Shown piece after piece: positions 26,009 through 36,002 of a DNA stretch of 64,000 nucleotides. The notes under the pieces were generated by a model. That model worked only from the letters and a program-made list of their open reading frames with translations, did not search any database and had not been told where the DNA came from. The position numbers and the translations under genes are program-made. This stretch comes from Chengkuizengella axinellae (GTDB lineage Bacteria > Bacillota > Bacilli > Paenibacillales > KCTC-33759), in the NCBI RefSeq assembly GCF_030730905.1, contig NZ_JAVAMP010000015.1:1-64000 (forward strand), written 5' to 3'. Each line of letters starts with the position of its first letter. Within the stretch, counting starts at the first letter, position 1.

Positions 26009-27259
26009 TTGAAAAAATTAATCATTCTTTTCATCTTTTTAATGGGATATGTCCAATCAATAGTTATCTTTGCAAATGAAAACGAGGAAGGGATTCAACA
26101 CATCCAAGCAGCTTTTGTTCGAAATAATGATCTTTGGATACTATTAGACGGTAGAGAACAACAAATCACTGATTCTCAAAAAGTTTTCAATTTAAAGAGT
26201 TGGTCATATGATGGAAAATGGATCCTATACCAAATCAAAAAACCTTCAAGCATTCCAAGTCACCTTAACCAATATGAAGTTTGGACTTTTAACATTGAAA
26301 CGAATAAACACAAATATATCATGTACGATGGATTCAATCCTCAATGGGCACCTAACAGAAACATCATTACATTCCAACTAAATAACAGTCTAAACATCTC
26401 AGATCTCAATAGATTTTATAATGTTGCCTTAGGTGTTGGTAGTTACTCCTGGTTTCCTGATGGATCTGGATTTCTGTTATCTACTAGTGCTAACCTTTTG
26501 CCAAGTGGTTGGACAAATCCAATACTGTATAAAAAGAGTCTTCCGACAGATTATGAAGAAATGAATATGTTTGAGATTCATTCATTTTATACGATACCTA
26601 AAGAATTAGAAGTTGGAGAACATAAAATAATATCTATAAATGCAGGCTCTTTTGAATTTTCACCCAGTGGAAAATGGATCTCGTTCATCGTTTCTCCGAC
26701 GGCATCTTGGTCTATGGACAGCAATATGTTATGTGTCATTTCTGATAGTGGTAAAAATTTTCAAGTATTGGATGAAATCATTACAGATATAGGAAATCCA
26801 AAGTGGGCTCCAACGACAGATAGATTAGCCTATATCGCAGGAGGTGGCCGAATAGTGCTTGGATTTAAAAACAAGGATTTAAAAGTTAAAGAGTTCCCTG
26901 TGAATGCTTCTCTAACACCAGAAAATTATGCAGAATTAGCTTTCACTTGGAAAGATAACGAAACGATTATTACATCAAGAGTAACTGAAGCGGAATGGTC
27001 AAACGATCCTTCTAAACACCCATTACCTTCTTTGTATTCTATAGATATTGAAAATAATATCCAAAAAAGAATCACACAACCTCCAAATGGACAAGGTGAT
27101 TATCATCCTCAATATATTAAAAATCTAAAAAAAATAATTTGGGTTAGATCAAAAGATATATATAGTGGAAAAAATTTATGGATTGGTGATACAGATGGTT
27201 CAAATGCAAAAGAATGGTTAAGAAATATAGATGAGATTCAGATTTACGAAAAACCTTAG
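26009..27259 (+). CDS. Secreted TolB-like beta-propeller protein
   Basis: 416 residues from a TTG start preceded by GGTGAT; no better start is in frame. A signal peptide spans about residues 1-23. The mature protein has repeated blades of the form W-SYDGKWILY, FNPQWAPNRNIITF, SWFPDGSGFLL, FEFSPSGKWISF and GNPKWAPTTDRLAYI, typical of WD40-like TolB propellers. Such proteins usually bind partners or ligands at the cell surface. No enzyme motif is seen and the genomic context gives no hint. Confidence 0.72.
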   Translation: MKKLIILFIFLMGYVQSIVIFANENEEGIQHIQAAFVRNNDLWILLDGREQQITDSQKVFNLKSWSYDGKWILYQIKKPSSIPSHLNQYEVWTFNIETNKHKYIMYDGFNPQWAPNRNIITFQLNNSLNISDLNRFYNVALGVGSYSWFPDGSGFLLSTSANLLPSGWTNPILYKKSLPTDYEEMNMFEIHSFYTIPKELEVGEHKIISINAGSFEFSPSGKWISFIVSPTASWSMDSNMLCVISDSGKNFQVLDEIITDIGNPKWAPTTDRLAYIAGGGRIVLGFKNKDLKVKEFPVNASLTPENYAELAFTWKDNETIITSRVTEAEWSNDPSKHPLPSLYSIDIENNIQKRITQPPNGQGDYHPQYIKNLKKIIWVRSKDIYSGKNLWIGDTDGSNAKEWLRNIDEIQIYEKP

Positions 27260-27279
27260 TATGTATTTTAGGTTCTGCA

Positions 27280-27957
27280 TTATAACTCAGGCACCTTATA
27301 CTTTCCAAATTCTAAAGGGAAAAAGTCATGTCCACTCTGAGCTTCAATGAGCTTAGGTGGATTTGATGTATTATCAATAATTAAAAACCTTGAATCCATG
27401 CCTCTCCAACCAAAATGTTCACTTATTTCTTCAGGGTTAATATTTCCTGTAACATAATTCTCTGCATGATCTCGGTCCTTCCAAATAGATACTTTTGTAT
27501 ATGGATCTGCTGAGAATTCAATGGCAAGTCGATAAATCAAGGCCCAGTATAAATCAACATCAATAGATTCAACACCTTCATACAATACTACCGTTTCTTT
27601 TTCAGTCTCGCCAGCATTGTTGTTATTTACTTTATAAGAGATAATTTCATAATCAAGACTTGGTAATTCTAATACGTTTTTGTAATTTTCCATTTTGTAA
27701 ACCATCTGACCAATTTCTTTGTTTAACTTATTTACTTCTATCTTAGAATCAAACAATTCTCTATCTATTTTTTTGATCTCTTCCAATTGATTTTCATTTT
27801 CTTTTTTCAGTTCATAAATTTGCTGCTCTTTGTCTCCCAATTGTTTAGTCACTAATGTTAGATTTTCTTTCATTTTATTCATATTATATCCTTCTGCAAT
27901 CACAATCACTATTAAAATAAAACTAATACATATGAACGTAACCACCCATTTTTTCAT
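27280..27957 (-). CDS. Membrane-anchored coiled-coil protein of unknown function
   Basis: 225 residues: one N-terminal transmembrane helix (about 4-22), a coiled coil (about 28-92, KEQQIYELKKENENQLEEI), then a globular extracytoplasmic domain with YWALIYRLAIEFSADPYTKVSIWKD. GAGAGGT precedes the ATG. It ends convergently 20 bases from the TolB-like gene. I do not recognise the C-terminal domain. Confidence 0.7.
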   Translation of the reverse strand: MKKWVVTFICISFILIVIVIAEGYNMNKMKENLTLVTKQLGDKEQQIYELKKENENQLEEIKKIDRELFDSKIEVNKLNKEIGQMVYKMENYKNVLELPSLDYEIISYKVNNNNAGETEKETVVLYEGVESIDVDLYWALIYRLAIEFSADPYTKVSIWKDRDHAENYVTGNINPEEISEHFGWRGMDSRFLIIDNTSNPPKLIEAQSGHDFFPLEFGKYKVPEL

Positions 27958-28039
27958 TAAATTACCTCTCTAACATAAATATTACTTACATAAATCTCAT
28001 TCTCAAACCTACTTTTTTGTTTTATTATACACAAATCTA

Positions 28040-28200
28040 CCTATTGAAGTAGTCGGACTGGAACCTCTCATAACTCAATTCTTATTTGGTCCGATTACAT
28101 TTACAGTCAATTTGCAGAAGGAAAATAGTCAATTTAAATCGAGATGATGTCGGCATTACGGGAAAATGAATATCTCCCGCTGAAACCTTCTCAGGGAAAT
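28040..28200. repeat. GC-richer intergenic stretch, possible interspersed repeat
   Basis: In the 350-bp gap 27958-28307 this part is richer in G and C than its surroundings and has a small hairpin (TCGGAC near 28054 with GTCCGA near 28089). It encodes broken protein-like phrases on the minus strand (SAGDIHFPVMPTSSRFK). It resembles an intergenic repeat, but a second copy is not seen in the window. Confidence 0.3.
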
Positions 28201-28211
28201 ATGGAAAAAGG

Positions 28212-28237
28212 AAAAAGACTGCCTTGTTTGAGCAGCC
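28212..28237 (-). terminator. Terminator of the kbl-tdh operon
   Basis: On the minus strand GGCTGC and GCAGTC form a stem (28217-28222 with 28232-28237) followed by five T. Confidence 0.7.
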
Positions 28238-28307
28238 ACTTTGCATTATAAAATTTCATACAAACTTACTAGGTTTGATCAATACCGAATCTAATCTCAT
28301 TTGTTTA

Positions 28308-29270
28308 TTAACTCACATCAAGAGATGTATATTGAGTACTTAATTTTTCAATCATGTCCTGAGTCATTTTCTCCATATTATATTCTACTTTAAATCCCCA
28401 TTCCTCCCTTGCACAAGTTGCGTCAATTGAATTGGGCCAACTTTCAGCAATCGCCTGCTTAACAGGATCAACTTGATATTTCATAGTAAATGAAGGGATG
28501 TGTTTTTTTATTTCAGAAGCAAAATCTTCAGGAGCTACACTCATCGCAGTTACATTAAATGCATTCCTATGTTTTAGCTTTGAAGCATCAGCTTCCATCA
28601 AATCAACAATGGCTTGAATAGCATCTGGCATATACATCATATCCATATAGGTTCCTTTTTCAAGATATGAGGTATAACTTTGCTTTCTTAATGCATCATA
28701 AAAAATCTCTACAGCGTAATCCGTTGTTCCCCCTCCAGGCTCTGTCCCGTATGAAATAAGCCCGGGGAAACGCAGTCCTCTCGTATCTACACCGTACTTT
28801 TGAAAATAATAATCACACAATAATTCTCCTGAAACTTTATTCACTCCATACATTGTTGTAGGTCTCAATATAGTGTCTTGAGGAGTGTCATTAGCTGGTG
28901 TTGTAGGACCGAAAGCACCAATGGAACTTGGAGTGAAAAATTGCAGCCCTAATTCTCTTGAAACTTCCAGTGCATTCATTAAACTCCCCATATTTAAGTT
29001 CCATGCTAGAAGTGGCTTTTGCTCAGCCGTTGCTGATAATAAAGCAACTAAATGAATAATCGTATCTACTTCATATTCTTTAGATATTTGGTACATTTTT
29101 TTCCCATCCGTTACATCCAACAATTCAAATGGACCTGATGTGACGACTGTACTATCATTTTTTCGAATATCAGTTGCAATAACATGATCTGATCCATAGA
29201 TTTCCCTTAACTTCATAACAAGCTCTGAACCGATTTGACCTAGAGCCCCGGTAACTAAGATCTTTTTCAT
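28308..29270 (-). CDS. tdh: L-threonine 3-dehydrogenase (SDR type)
   Basis: 320 residues. The Rossmann motif GALGQIGSEL lies at residues 8-17, DVTDGKKM and HLVALLSAT follow, and the catalytic pair is in MYGVNK (YxxxK). The sequence matches the short-chain dehydrogenase type of threonine dehydrogenase, which oxidises L-threonine to 2-amino-3-ketobutyrate with NAD. The product is the substrate of Kbl, encoded immediately upstream in the same operon. AAAGGAGGG lies before the ATG. Confidence 0.92.
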   Translation of the reverse strand: MKKILVTGALGQIGSELVMKLREIYGSDHVIATDIRKNDSTVVTSGPFELLDVTDGKKMYQISKEYEVDTIIHLVALLSATAEQKPLLAWNLNMGSLMNALEVSRELGLQFFTPSSIGAFGPTTPANDTPQDTILRPTTMYGVNKVSGELLCDYYFQKYGVDTRGLRFPGLISYGTEPGGGTTDYAVEIFYDALRKQSYTSYLEKGTYMDMMYMPDAIQAIVDLMEADASKLKHRNAFNVTAMSVAPEDFASEIKKHIPSFTMKYQVDPVKQAIAESWPNSIDATCAREEWGFKVEYNMEKMTQDMIEKLSTQYTSLDVS

Positions 29271-29304
29271 TCTTTTTCCCTCCTTTACTTTAGGAATATA
29301 AAAA

Positions 29305-30495
29305 TCAAATTAAATTCATCTCTTTCCCTACTTCTTCGTATATCTTTATCGTTAGATCTAACATTTCTTTCGAATGAGCAGCTGTTGGCATGTTTCGCAC
29401 TCTTCCTGTCCCTTTTGGAACTGTTGGGAATACAATCGATTTAGCGTAAACTCCCTTTTCATATAAGCGTTTACTAAAATCCTGAGTTTGTACTTCATCA
29501 CCAATAATGCAAGGTGTTATTGGGGTTTCACTATTCCCTATATCAAATCCTAGTTCCTTTAAACCATTTTTTAAGTATTCGCTATTCTGCCACAGTTTCT
29601 CTTGAAGCTCAGTACTGTCTGATAAAATATCAATCGATTTTATACAAGCTGCAATATCTGCTGGAGTTAGAGCTGTAGAAAATAAGAAAGGTCTACTCCG
29701 GACTTTCAACCAATCAATTAAATCCTTTTTCCCAGCGACATATCCTCCTACAACTCCGATCGCCTTTGATAAAGTACCGATTTGAAAATCAACCTTATCT
29801 GATAATTTAAAATGTTTTACTGTACCTGCCCCATTCCCTAATACACCTGAGCCGTGTGCATCATCTACATATGTGATCAAATCAAACTCTTCAGCAATTT
29901 CAACGATCTCAGGAAGTTTTGCAATATCTCCATCCATTGAAAATACACCATCCGTAATGACCATCAATTTGTTGTATAGACCAGATTCTTTAGCTTCTCT
30001 TGCTTTGTTTCTTAAATCCTGCATATCTGAGTGATTAAATCTAATGATTTTTGCTCTAGATAATCGACAGCCGTCAATTATAGAAGCATGATTCAGTTCA
30101 TCTGACAATATGGCATCATTTTTATCCATCACAGCGGAAATCGCAGCCATGTTGCAATTAAATCCTGACTGATATGCTATTGCTGATTCTGTGTGTTTGA
30201 ACTTTGCCAGCTTCCCTTCCAATTCTAAATGTAATTTGAAGGTACCATTTATCGTACGTACTGCCCCCGCACCTACTCCATACTCTCTTATCGCTTCCAT
30301 CATTGCATCTTTTAATCGTTCATCCGTAGCTAATCCTAAATAATTGTTTGAGGACAAGTTTATGAGTTTTTTTCCATTAATTTTAATGATTGGACCGTTC
30401 GAGCTTTCAAGTGGATCTATTTCATTGTATAATCCCTTTTCCTTTAACTCATCCAAATTTTGTTTTAAAAAGTATTGTAGAGTCTCACTAGACAT
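29305..30495 (-). CDS. kbl: 2-Amino-3-ketobutyrate CoA ligase (glycine C-acetyltransferase)
   Basis: 396 residues of the PLP-dependent alpha-oxoamine synthase family. Signatures are [36 protein letters not shown] and the PLP lysine in [13 protein letters not shown]. It cleaves 2-amino-3-ketobutyrate with CoA into glycine and acetyl-CoA. It is first in the operon with tdh, 34 bp apart. Related enzymes BioF and HemA share the fold, but the tdh neighbour decides the assignment. Confidence 0.95.
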   Translation of the reverse strand: MSSETLQYFLKQNLDELKEKGLYNEIDPLESSNGPIIKINGKKLINLSSNNYLGLATDERLKDAMMEAIREYGVGAGAVRTINGTFKLHLELEGKLAKFKHTESAIAYQSGFNCNMAAISAVMDKNDAILSDELNHASIIDGCRLSRAKIIRFNHSDMQDLRNKAREAKESGLYNKLMVITDGVFSMDGDIAKLPEIVEIAEEFDLITYVDDAHGSGVLGNGAGTVKHFKLSDKVDFQIGTLSKAIGVVGGYVAGKKDLIDWLKVRSRPFLFSTALTPADIAACIKSIDILSDSTELQEKLWQNSEYLKNGLKELGFDIGNSETPITPCIIGDEVQTQDFSKRLYEKGVYAKSIVFPTVPKGTGRVRNMPTAAHSKEMLDLTIKIYEEVGKEMNLI

Positions 30496-30589
30496 TTCTA
30501 CCCCTCCACTATTTTCAAATATTTGTCAATGATATGAATACAAATGTCCACTATATATAGACAATATTTATAGTTCATATAAAAGCGCT

Positions 30590-30603
30590 TTAATAGCTTA
30601 TTA
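30590..30603. promoter_or_regulatory. cre-like site upstream of kbl-tdh
   Basis: Read on the minus strand TTAAAGCGCTTTTA matches 12 of 14 positions of the CcpA cre consensus. It lies about 95 bp upstream of the kbl start and would allow glucose repression of threonine breakdown. Confidence 0.45.
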
Positions 30604-30791
30604 TCAATGATTTATTTAGTTATATTATACAATATTATTACTGTTTTGTTTACCCTATATGGACATTTTCTAAAAAAATTTTCAGCCACTCAAAATCATA
30701 CTGTTAACACGCTTTACATTCTATCTATTAGAAGGTAGAATATCGATTATAGCTTATATCAATGCAAATGCACAGATTGGAGATACGTATA

Positions 30792-31886
30792 ATGAACGAT
30801 CCTATAGTCATTGTTGGAGCAGGTTTAAGCGGACTCAGGGCAGCAACTCTGCTTATTTCGCAGGGTTACGATTGCAAAGTACTTGAGGCTAGAGCGCGCA
30901 TTGGAGGGAGAGTTTTAAGTAATGAATCTTTGAATAGACCGGATCTTGGCAAGTTTGATTTAGGGCCAACTTGGTTTTGGCCAAAACATGAGCCCGTCAT
31001 TTCTAGACTTGTCAAAGAACTCGGTTTACAAACATTTGTTCAACATACCGAAGGAGCCATGCTTTTGGAGCAATTTCAAAACAAATCTGCTCAGCGTTAT
31101 ATAGTGCCAGAAGGATCTGTCGAAAGGTCAATCAGACTCTCTGGTGGTATTAAATCCCTTATTGATGCTGTGGCAGATACTATTCCTCAAGGGAGGATTG
31201 AGTTAGACACACGTGTGACAGCACTCCGGATTAAGGAAAATGGAACCCTTATTGTTGAAGCAAATCACACTAGTGGAAAGAAAGAAAATATTCGTGCACG
31301 AGCTGTTATATTTGCATTGCCACCTCGAATTGTGGCAAATCACATAAAATTTTCACCTAAACTCTCACCTAAGCTTTTTAAAAGTCTAAATAATAAACCC
31401 ACATGGATGGCAGGACAAGCTAAGGTAGTCACAATTTATGATCATCCATTTTGGCGGGAAAATGGACTCTCTGGACAAGTCACGAGCAGGGTCGGTCCCC
31501 TGCAGGAGATACATGATGCTTCACCCGAAACAGGTTGTGGCGCACTTTTTGGTTTCTTCGGCATGCATGCGAAGCAGCGCCAAAAGCATGATGATAAAGA
31601 AGTTATTAAGCTGGTGATTGAACAATTGTCTAGGCTTTTTGGGTCATCAGCGAATAAACCAATTGATATTCTTTACAAGGACTGGTCAAGTGATCCCGAA
31701 ACAGCAGTTGACGATGACCTCTATCCACTGCTCACCTATCCTAACTATGGTCCTCCTACAGGTATGAGTACTTGGGAAAAAAAGATTATTTTTGCTGGAA
31801 CAGAAACTGAGTCTGAATATGGTGGACATCTTGAAGGTGCCCTAAGATCAGCTTCACGTGCAGTATCAGAAATAAATGAATTATGA
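30792..31886 (+). CDS. FAD-dependent amine oxidase
   Basis: 364 residues from ATG 30792, which follows GGAGATAC; the in-frame ATG at 30762 has no such site. The N-terminus IVIVGAGLSGLRAATLL and the EARARIGGRV motif bind FAD, and the C-terminal FAGTETESEYGGHLEGALRSA closes the flavin site, as in flavin monoamine oxidases. The substrate is unknown. By eye the gene is richer in G+C than its neighbours (for example around 30880-30920 and 31540-31600), which suggests recent transfer. It stands alone between kbl and the peptidase genes. Confidence 0.87.
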   Translation: MNDPIVIVGAGLSGLRAATLLISQGYDCKVLEARARIGGRVLSNESLNRPDLGKFDLGPTWFWPKHEPVISRLVKELGLQTFVQHTEGAMLLEQFQNKSAQRYIVPEGSVERSIRLSGGIKSLIDAVADTIPQGRIELDTRVTALRIKENGTLIVEANHTSGKKENIRARAVIFALPPRIVANHIKFSPKLSPKLFKSLNNKPTWMAGQAKVVTIYDHPFWRENGLSGQVTSRVGPLQEIHDASPETGCGALFGFFGMHAKQRQKHDDKEVIKLVIEQLSRLFGSSANKPIDILYKDWSSDPETAVDDDLYPLLTYPNYGPPTGMSTWEKKIIFAGTETESEYGGHLEGALRSASRAVSEINEL

Positions 31887-31929
31887 AAATTTAAAAGTTA
31901 AGATTATGGTCAACGTGTTGAAATAACAA

Positions 31930-31976
31930 AAATAGAATCCATTTTAAACAGCTATTAATATGGATTCTATTTATTA
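31930..31976 (+). terminator. Terminator of the amine oxidase gene
   Basis: A 13-bp stem (31930-31942 with 31960-31972) with an A/T-rich tail. It may also serve the converging peptidase gene. Confidence 0.75.
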
Positions 31977-32041
31977 TTAAACAGAAGATTTACATAAGAT
32001 GATCAGGTTCTCATCATACGTTAATAAACAACTCACTAAAA

Positions 32042-33109
32042 TTATAATTTAATTAATTCCTTTGGGGAATGTGTTAAAATTTCATTTCCATTTTCTGTAA
32101 TGACAACATCATCTTCAATACGAACCCCACCTACTCCTGGAATATAAATCCCGGGCTCCATTGTTACAACCATTCCAGGTTGTAGAGTTAAAGAAGATTT
32201 TGGTGATATAAATGGCTCCTCCCACAGACTCAAACCAATTCCATGACCTGCACTGTTCCCACAGTATTTACTGTAACCTTTTTCACTTATGTAATCTCGA
32301 GAAATCGAATCTAAATCTTTACCATGAATGCCTGGTTTTATCGCTTCCACAGATCGAACTTGAGCTTCCAGTACAATATCGTAAATTTTCCGCATCTCAT
32401 CAGAAGGCGTTCCTACCGAAATTGTTCGTGTAATGTCTGAAATATACCCTTTATAAATCGCTCCGAAATCTAAAGTGATCATCTCGCCTGATTCAATGAC
32501 TTTTTGAGTTGCTACACCATGAGGCATCGCACCACGCAAACCTGATGCTATGATAATATCAAATGAAGAACCACTTGCTCCCAACTGACGCATACGTGTT
32601 TCTAATTCATTGGAAATTTCAATCTCAGTTACTCCTGGTCGTATAAAATCTAAGATATGTTTAAAGGCTGAATCAGCTATTTTTGCAGAAGCCTTTAACA
32701 ATTCTATTTCTTCTGTTGTTTTTATTGTGCGTAATGTTTCAATGACACCTGAAGTTGGTACTAATTCAGCATCAATAGCCTCATTATATCTTGAAAATAC
32801 GCCATAAGTCATATCTTCTTGTTCAAACCCAAGTTTAGTAATCCCTAAATTGTTGATTACTTCGGGGACTTCAATATACAATGAGTTTCGATCTTGATAT
32901 TTCACTACATCAAAATCTTTTGTTTGGACTTTCGCCTGTTCTACATATCGATAATCTGTTAGAAAGATAGCTTCAGTTGGAGTGATAACAGCAACACCTG
33001 CCGTACCAGTAAAACCTGTAAAATAAAAACGATTTTGTGGATTCGTGATGAATAAACCATCTATCCCTAGGTTTGAAAATTGTGAACGCAATTGATTGAT
33101 CTTATCCAT
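32042..33109 (-). CDS. M24 metallopeptidase, Xaa-Pro type (first copy)
   Basis: 355 residues from ATG 33109 (AAAGGAG upstream); a longer frame to 33133 lacks a site. The creatinase-like N-terminal domain is followed by the pita-bread catalytic domain with the five metal ligands in LDFGAIYKGYISDITRT (two Asp), GHGIGLSLWEEP (His), TMEPGIYIPG (Glu) and RIEDDVVI (Glu). This pattern is that of Xaa-Pro dipeptidases/aminopeptidases such as PepQ and YqhT. A close paralogue of the same length lies upstream on the same strand. Confidence 0.9.
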   Translation of the reverse strand: MDKINQLRSQFSNLGIDGLFITNPQNRFYFTGFTGTAGVAVITPTEAIFLTDYRYVEQAKVQTKDFDVVKYQDRNSLYIEVPEVINNLGITKLGFEQEDMTYGVFSRYNEAIDAELVPTSGVIETLRTIKTTEEIELLKASAKIADSAFKHILDFIRPGVTEIEISNELETRMRQLGASGSSFDIIIASGLRGAMPHGVATQKVIESGEMITLDFGAIYKGYISDITRTISVGTPSDEMRKIYDIVLEAQVRSVEAIKPGIHGKDLDSISRDYISEKGYSKYCGNSAGHGIGLSLWEEPFISPKSSLTLQPGMVVTMEPGIYIPGVGGVRIEDDVVITENGNEILTHSPKELIKL

Positions 33110-33203
33110 AAAATTCTCCTTTTCCCAGCACAAATAGGTTTAAAATTTACACATTCCCCAAAATTCCATATATGCTTGGCACAGTTCACCTCACATTTGT
33201 TAC

Positions 33204-34295
33204 TTACACATCTAACATTTGCAGCTCTTTAGGGAATGTTGATAATACATCAACTCCATCCTTTGTCACCACTACATTATCTTCAATTCTAACACCAGCT
33301 AATTTAGGATTGTAAATCCCAGGTTCAATCGTAAATGTCATCCCTTCACGAAGTAGTCCCGAAGCTTTGCTATGTACTGAAGGATGTTCATGAATTTCCA
33401 TTCCAAATCCATGACCTACTCGATTAATAAAATATTGTCCATAACCTTTATTTTCAATCACTGCTCTTGCAGTTAGATCAACATTTGCAATAGATGTACC
33501 TGGCTTCACTACCTCTATAGCTTGTAAATTGGCTTGAAGTACAGTATCGTAAATATCTTTTAATTGATCATTTACTTCCCCAATCGCAAAGGTTCTCGTT
33601 AAATCAGAAACATATCCGTCTAAGACAACTCCAAAATCTATTAATAAAAATTCACCCGTCTTGATTTTACGATCTCCAGGATTTCCATGAGGATGTCCTG
33701 CTTTCTCTCCTGCTAACACAAGACTTGAAAATGAAGGTCCTTCAGCACCAAGTTTCTTTATTTGATATTCTAATTCTGCAACTATTTCCATCTCCGTAAT
33801 ATTCAGCTTTATTTTTGGAAGGGTTAGACGTAATGCTTCTTCTGTTATATCAATTGCTTTTTTGATCTTTGTAATCTCTCCTTGACTTTTAGATATTCTC
33901 ATATCTTGAAGCAATTCATCAATTTCATGTATTTCATCCGCACCAGCTACAGCTAATATCGATTCATAATTTTTTACAGTAAGATGGTTTTTTTCCAAAC
34001 CAAAACATTGAATGGAAGACGGTAAATATCGTTGCAATACTTCATAAGCATTTTCAGCATCATCATGTGAATAGATTTTTCCAACACTGGATACAGATTC
34101 AGCATTCTCAGCATCAAGCAATGGAACGAATAAAAATGGATCTTCTCCCTTTACTAATACAAAACCCATAAATCTTTCATGAGGATCTGTTAAAAAACCT
34201 GTAAAATAGTATACATTTTGGGGCTGTGTTATTAATAGTACATCAACGGAATTCTGATCCATATAGTCATAAAGTTTTTCAATTCTATTATTCAT
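33204..34295 (-). CDS. M24 metallopeptidase, Xaa-Pro type (second copy)
   Basis: 363 residues with the same two-domain layout as its neighbour: DFGVVLDGYVSDLTRTF (two Asp), GHGFGMEIHEHP (His), TIEPGIYNP (Glu) and RIEDNVVV (Glu). It starts about 95 bp upstream of the first copy and probably shares its transcript. The pair may divide the work between different X-Pro peptides. AAGGG precedes the ATG. Confidence 0.9.
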   Translation of the reverse strand: MNNRIEKLYDYMDQNSVDVLLITQPQNVYYFTGFLTDPHERFMGFVLVKGEDPFLFVPLLDAENAESVSSVGKIYSHDDAENAYEVLQRYLPSSIQCFGLEKNHLTVKNYESILAVAGADEIHEIDELLQDMRISKSQGEITKIKKAIDITEEALRLTLPKIKLNITEMEIVAELEYQIKKLGAEGPSFSSLVLAGEKAGHPHGNPGDRKIKTGEFLLIDFGVVLDGYVSDLTRTFAIGEVNDQLKDIYDTVLQANLQAIEVVKPGTSIANVDLTARAVIENKGYGQYFINRVGHGFGMEIHEHPSVHSKASGLLREGMTFTIEPGIYNPKLAGVRIEDNVVVTKDGVDVLSTFPKELQMLDV

Positions 34296-34330
34296 TTCAT
34301 TCGCCCTTTCTTATTAATGATATGTATTTC

Positions 34331-34382
34331 AAATCCCAATCTATCAGCAGGAATATATATATCTACTAATAGATTGGGATTT
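34331..34382 (-). terminator. Terminator of the sdaAB-sdaAA operon
   Basis: A perfect 14-bp stem (34331-34344 with 34369-34382) directly after the sdaAA stop codon. The minus-strand tail is AT-rich but without a long T run. Confidence 0.7.
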
Positions 34383-34384
34383 GT

Positions 34385-35263
34385 TTATTTAACGGATATT
34401 CCAAAAATCTTTTCTTGCAATTTTTTACCTGTAGGTGTAGCTGCAAGACCACCTAGTGCTGTTTCCTTTAAAGCTGTTGGCATATTTTGCCCTATTTTAT
34501 ACATAGCATCTATAACTTCATCACAAGGAATACGACTTGTAATACCAGCCAGTGCCATATCAGCAGCAATCATTGCATTGGATGCACCCATTGCATTTCT
34601 TTTTACACAAGGAACTTCTACTAAACCTGCTACCGGATCACAAACTAAACCTAACATGTTTTTCAATGTGATGGCCATTGCTTCAGCAGATTGTTTTGGT
34701 GTACCTCCAGCCATTTCAACAATAGCCGCAGCTGCCATTCCTGAAGCTGATCCAACCTCTGCCTGACACCCACCTGCAGCTCCAGATATGGAAGCGTTAT
34801 TGGCAACAACAAATCCGAAAGCACCAGCTGTAAACAGAAATTCAATCATCTGTTCTCTTGAAGGGTTTAATTTGTTTTTTACCGCAAATAACGTCCCAGG
34901 GACAACACCTGCTGAACCAGCCGTAGGAGTTGCGCAAATGGTACCCATTGCAGCGTTCACTTCATTCGTAGCAACGGCTTTACTTACTGCATCAAGAATA
35001 ATTTCACCAGATAGAAATTGCCCTTTTTCAATGTATTTTTGTAAGAGAACAGCGTCCCCACCTGTCAAACCAGAAAATGAATGAACACCAGCCAGTCCTT
35101 TTTCAATGGCTTTTTCCATGACTTCTAAATTTTTGTCCATCTGTGACAATACTTCTTCACGAGACTTCTCTTTTACTTCCATTTCCTGCTGAATCATGAC
35201 CTCAGCTATTTTTATACCTTTACTTTCTGCTAATTGCACAAGCTCAGTTACATTTCTGAACAT
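34385..35263 (-). CDS. sdaAA: L-serine dehydratase, iron-sulfur alpha subunit
   Basis: 292 residues. Conserved cysteines in GTICATPTAGSAG, AAGGCQAEVGSA, LVCDPVAGLVEVPCVKRNA bind the 4Fe-4S cluster that deaminates L-serine to pyruvate. A strong AGAGGGGGG region precedes the start. It follows sdaAB by 76 bp. The enzyme is oxygen-sensitive in this family. Confidence 0.95.
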   Translation of the reverse strand: MFRNVTELVQLAESKGIKIAEVMIQQEMEVKEKSREEVLSQMDKNLEVMEKAIEKGLAGVHSFSGLTGGDAVLLQKYIEKGQFLSGEIILDAVSKAVATNEVNAAMGTICATPTAGSAGVVPGTLFAVKNKLNPSREQMIEFLFTAGAFGFVVANNASISGAAGGCQAEVGSASGMAAAAIVEMAGGTPKQSAEAMAITLKNMLGLVCDPVAGLVEVPCVKRNAMGASNAMIAADMALAGITSRIPCDEVIDAMYKIGQNMPTALKETALGGLAATPTGKKLQEKIFGISVK

Positions 35264-35339
35264 GCTTCCCCCCCCTCTCTGTTTAAAACTAATTTATGTT
35301 TTTTGTTTTGAAAAGTTAATTTAAGGTTATGTTTTAAAT

Positions 35340-36002
35340 TTAATCCACTATTTTTGTTACTTGTAGTATATTCGGCAAAATTGAAATGTCATTTAATACA
35401 GAATCATCAATATTTTGGTCTACCTCAATTGTCATTAATGCCAGTTTTCCTTTTTCTTTTCTCGATACTTCCATATGACCAATATTAATTTGATGTTTGG
35501 CTAATAAGTTAGCTACAGCTGCAATTGCCCCAAATTTATCATTATGCGCAATTAAGATAGCAGGATGATTCCCTGATAATTTTAATTCGAATCCGTTAAG
35601 CTCTGTGATTTCAATTTTTCCACCGCCAATAGATACTCCTACTAATTCTAAGTCCCCTTGATCGTCTCCGATTTTTACACGTGCAGTATTTGGGTGATCA
35701 GTGACCGCATCCTCTTCGTGAAAAGTGATTTGTATACCTGATTGGTGAGCTATACCCAATGAAGACTTAATTCTTTCATCAAATGTATCAAAATCTAGGA
35801 TTCCACCAATAATAGCAACATCAGTACCATGACCCTTATATGTTTTTGCAAATGAGCCATAAAAAGAAATGGAAATCCATTTCGGTTCTCGACCGAATAA
35901 ACTTCGAGCAACCTTGCCTATTCTGGCAGCACCTGCTGTATGTGAACTTGAAGGACCGATCATAACCGGACCAATGATGTCAAACACACTTTTAAATTTC
36001 AT
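35340..36002 (-). CDS. sdaAB: L-serine dehydratase, beta subunit with ACT domain
   Basis: 220 residues. The N-terminal domain starts SVFDIIGPVMIGPSSSHTAGAARIG, the substrate-site signature. The C-terminal part (about 145-220, HPAILIAHNDKFGAIAAVANLLAKH) is an ACT domain likely to sense serine. It heads the sda operon. The 317-bp gap upstream to the MFS gene holds its promoter, but I could not choose a convincing one. Confidence 0.95.
   Translation of the reverse strand: MKFKSVFDIIGPVMIGPSSSHTAGAARIGKVARSLFGREPKWISISFYGSFAKTYKGHGTDVAIIGGILDFDTFDERIKSSLGIAHQSGIQITFHEEDAVTDHPNTARVKIGDDQGDLELVGVSIGGGKIEITELNGFELKLSGNHPAILIAHNDKFGAIAAVANLLAKHQINIGHMEVSRKEKGKLALMTIEVDQNIDDSVLNDISILPNILQVTKIVD

Noticed and set aside
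34317-35084. Plus-strand open frames of about 100-150 codons
   Set aside because: They are antisense to sdaAA, whose iron-sulfur cysteine motifs are clear; their composition mirrors that gene.
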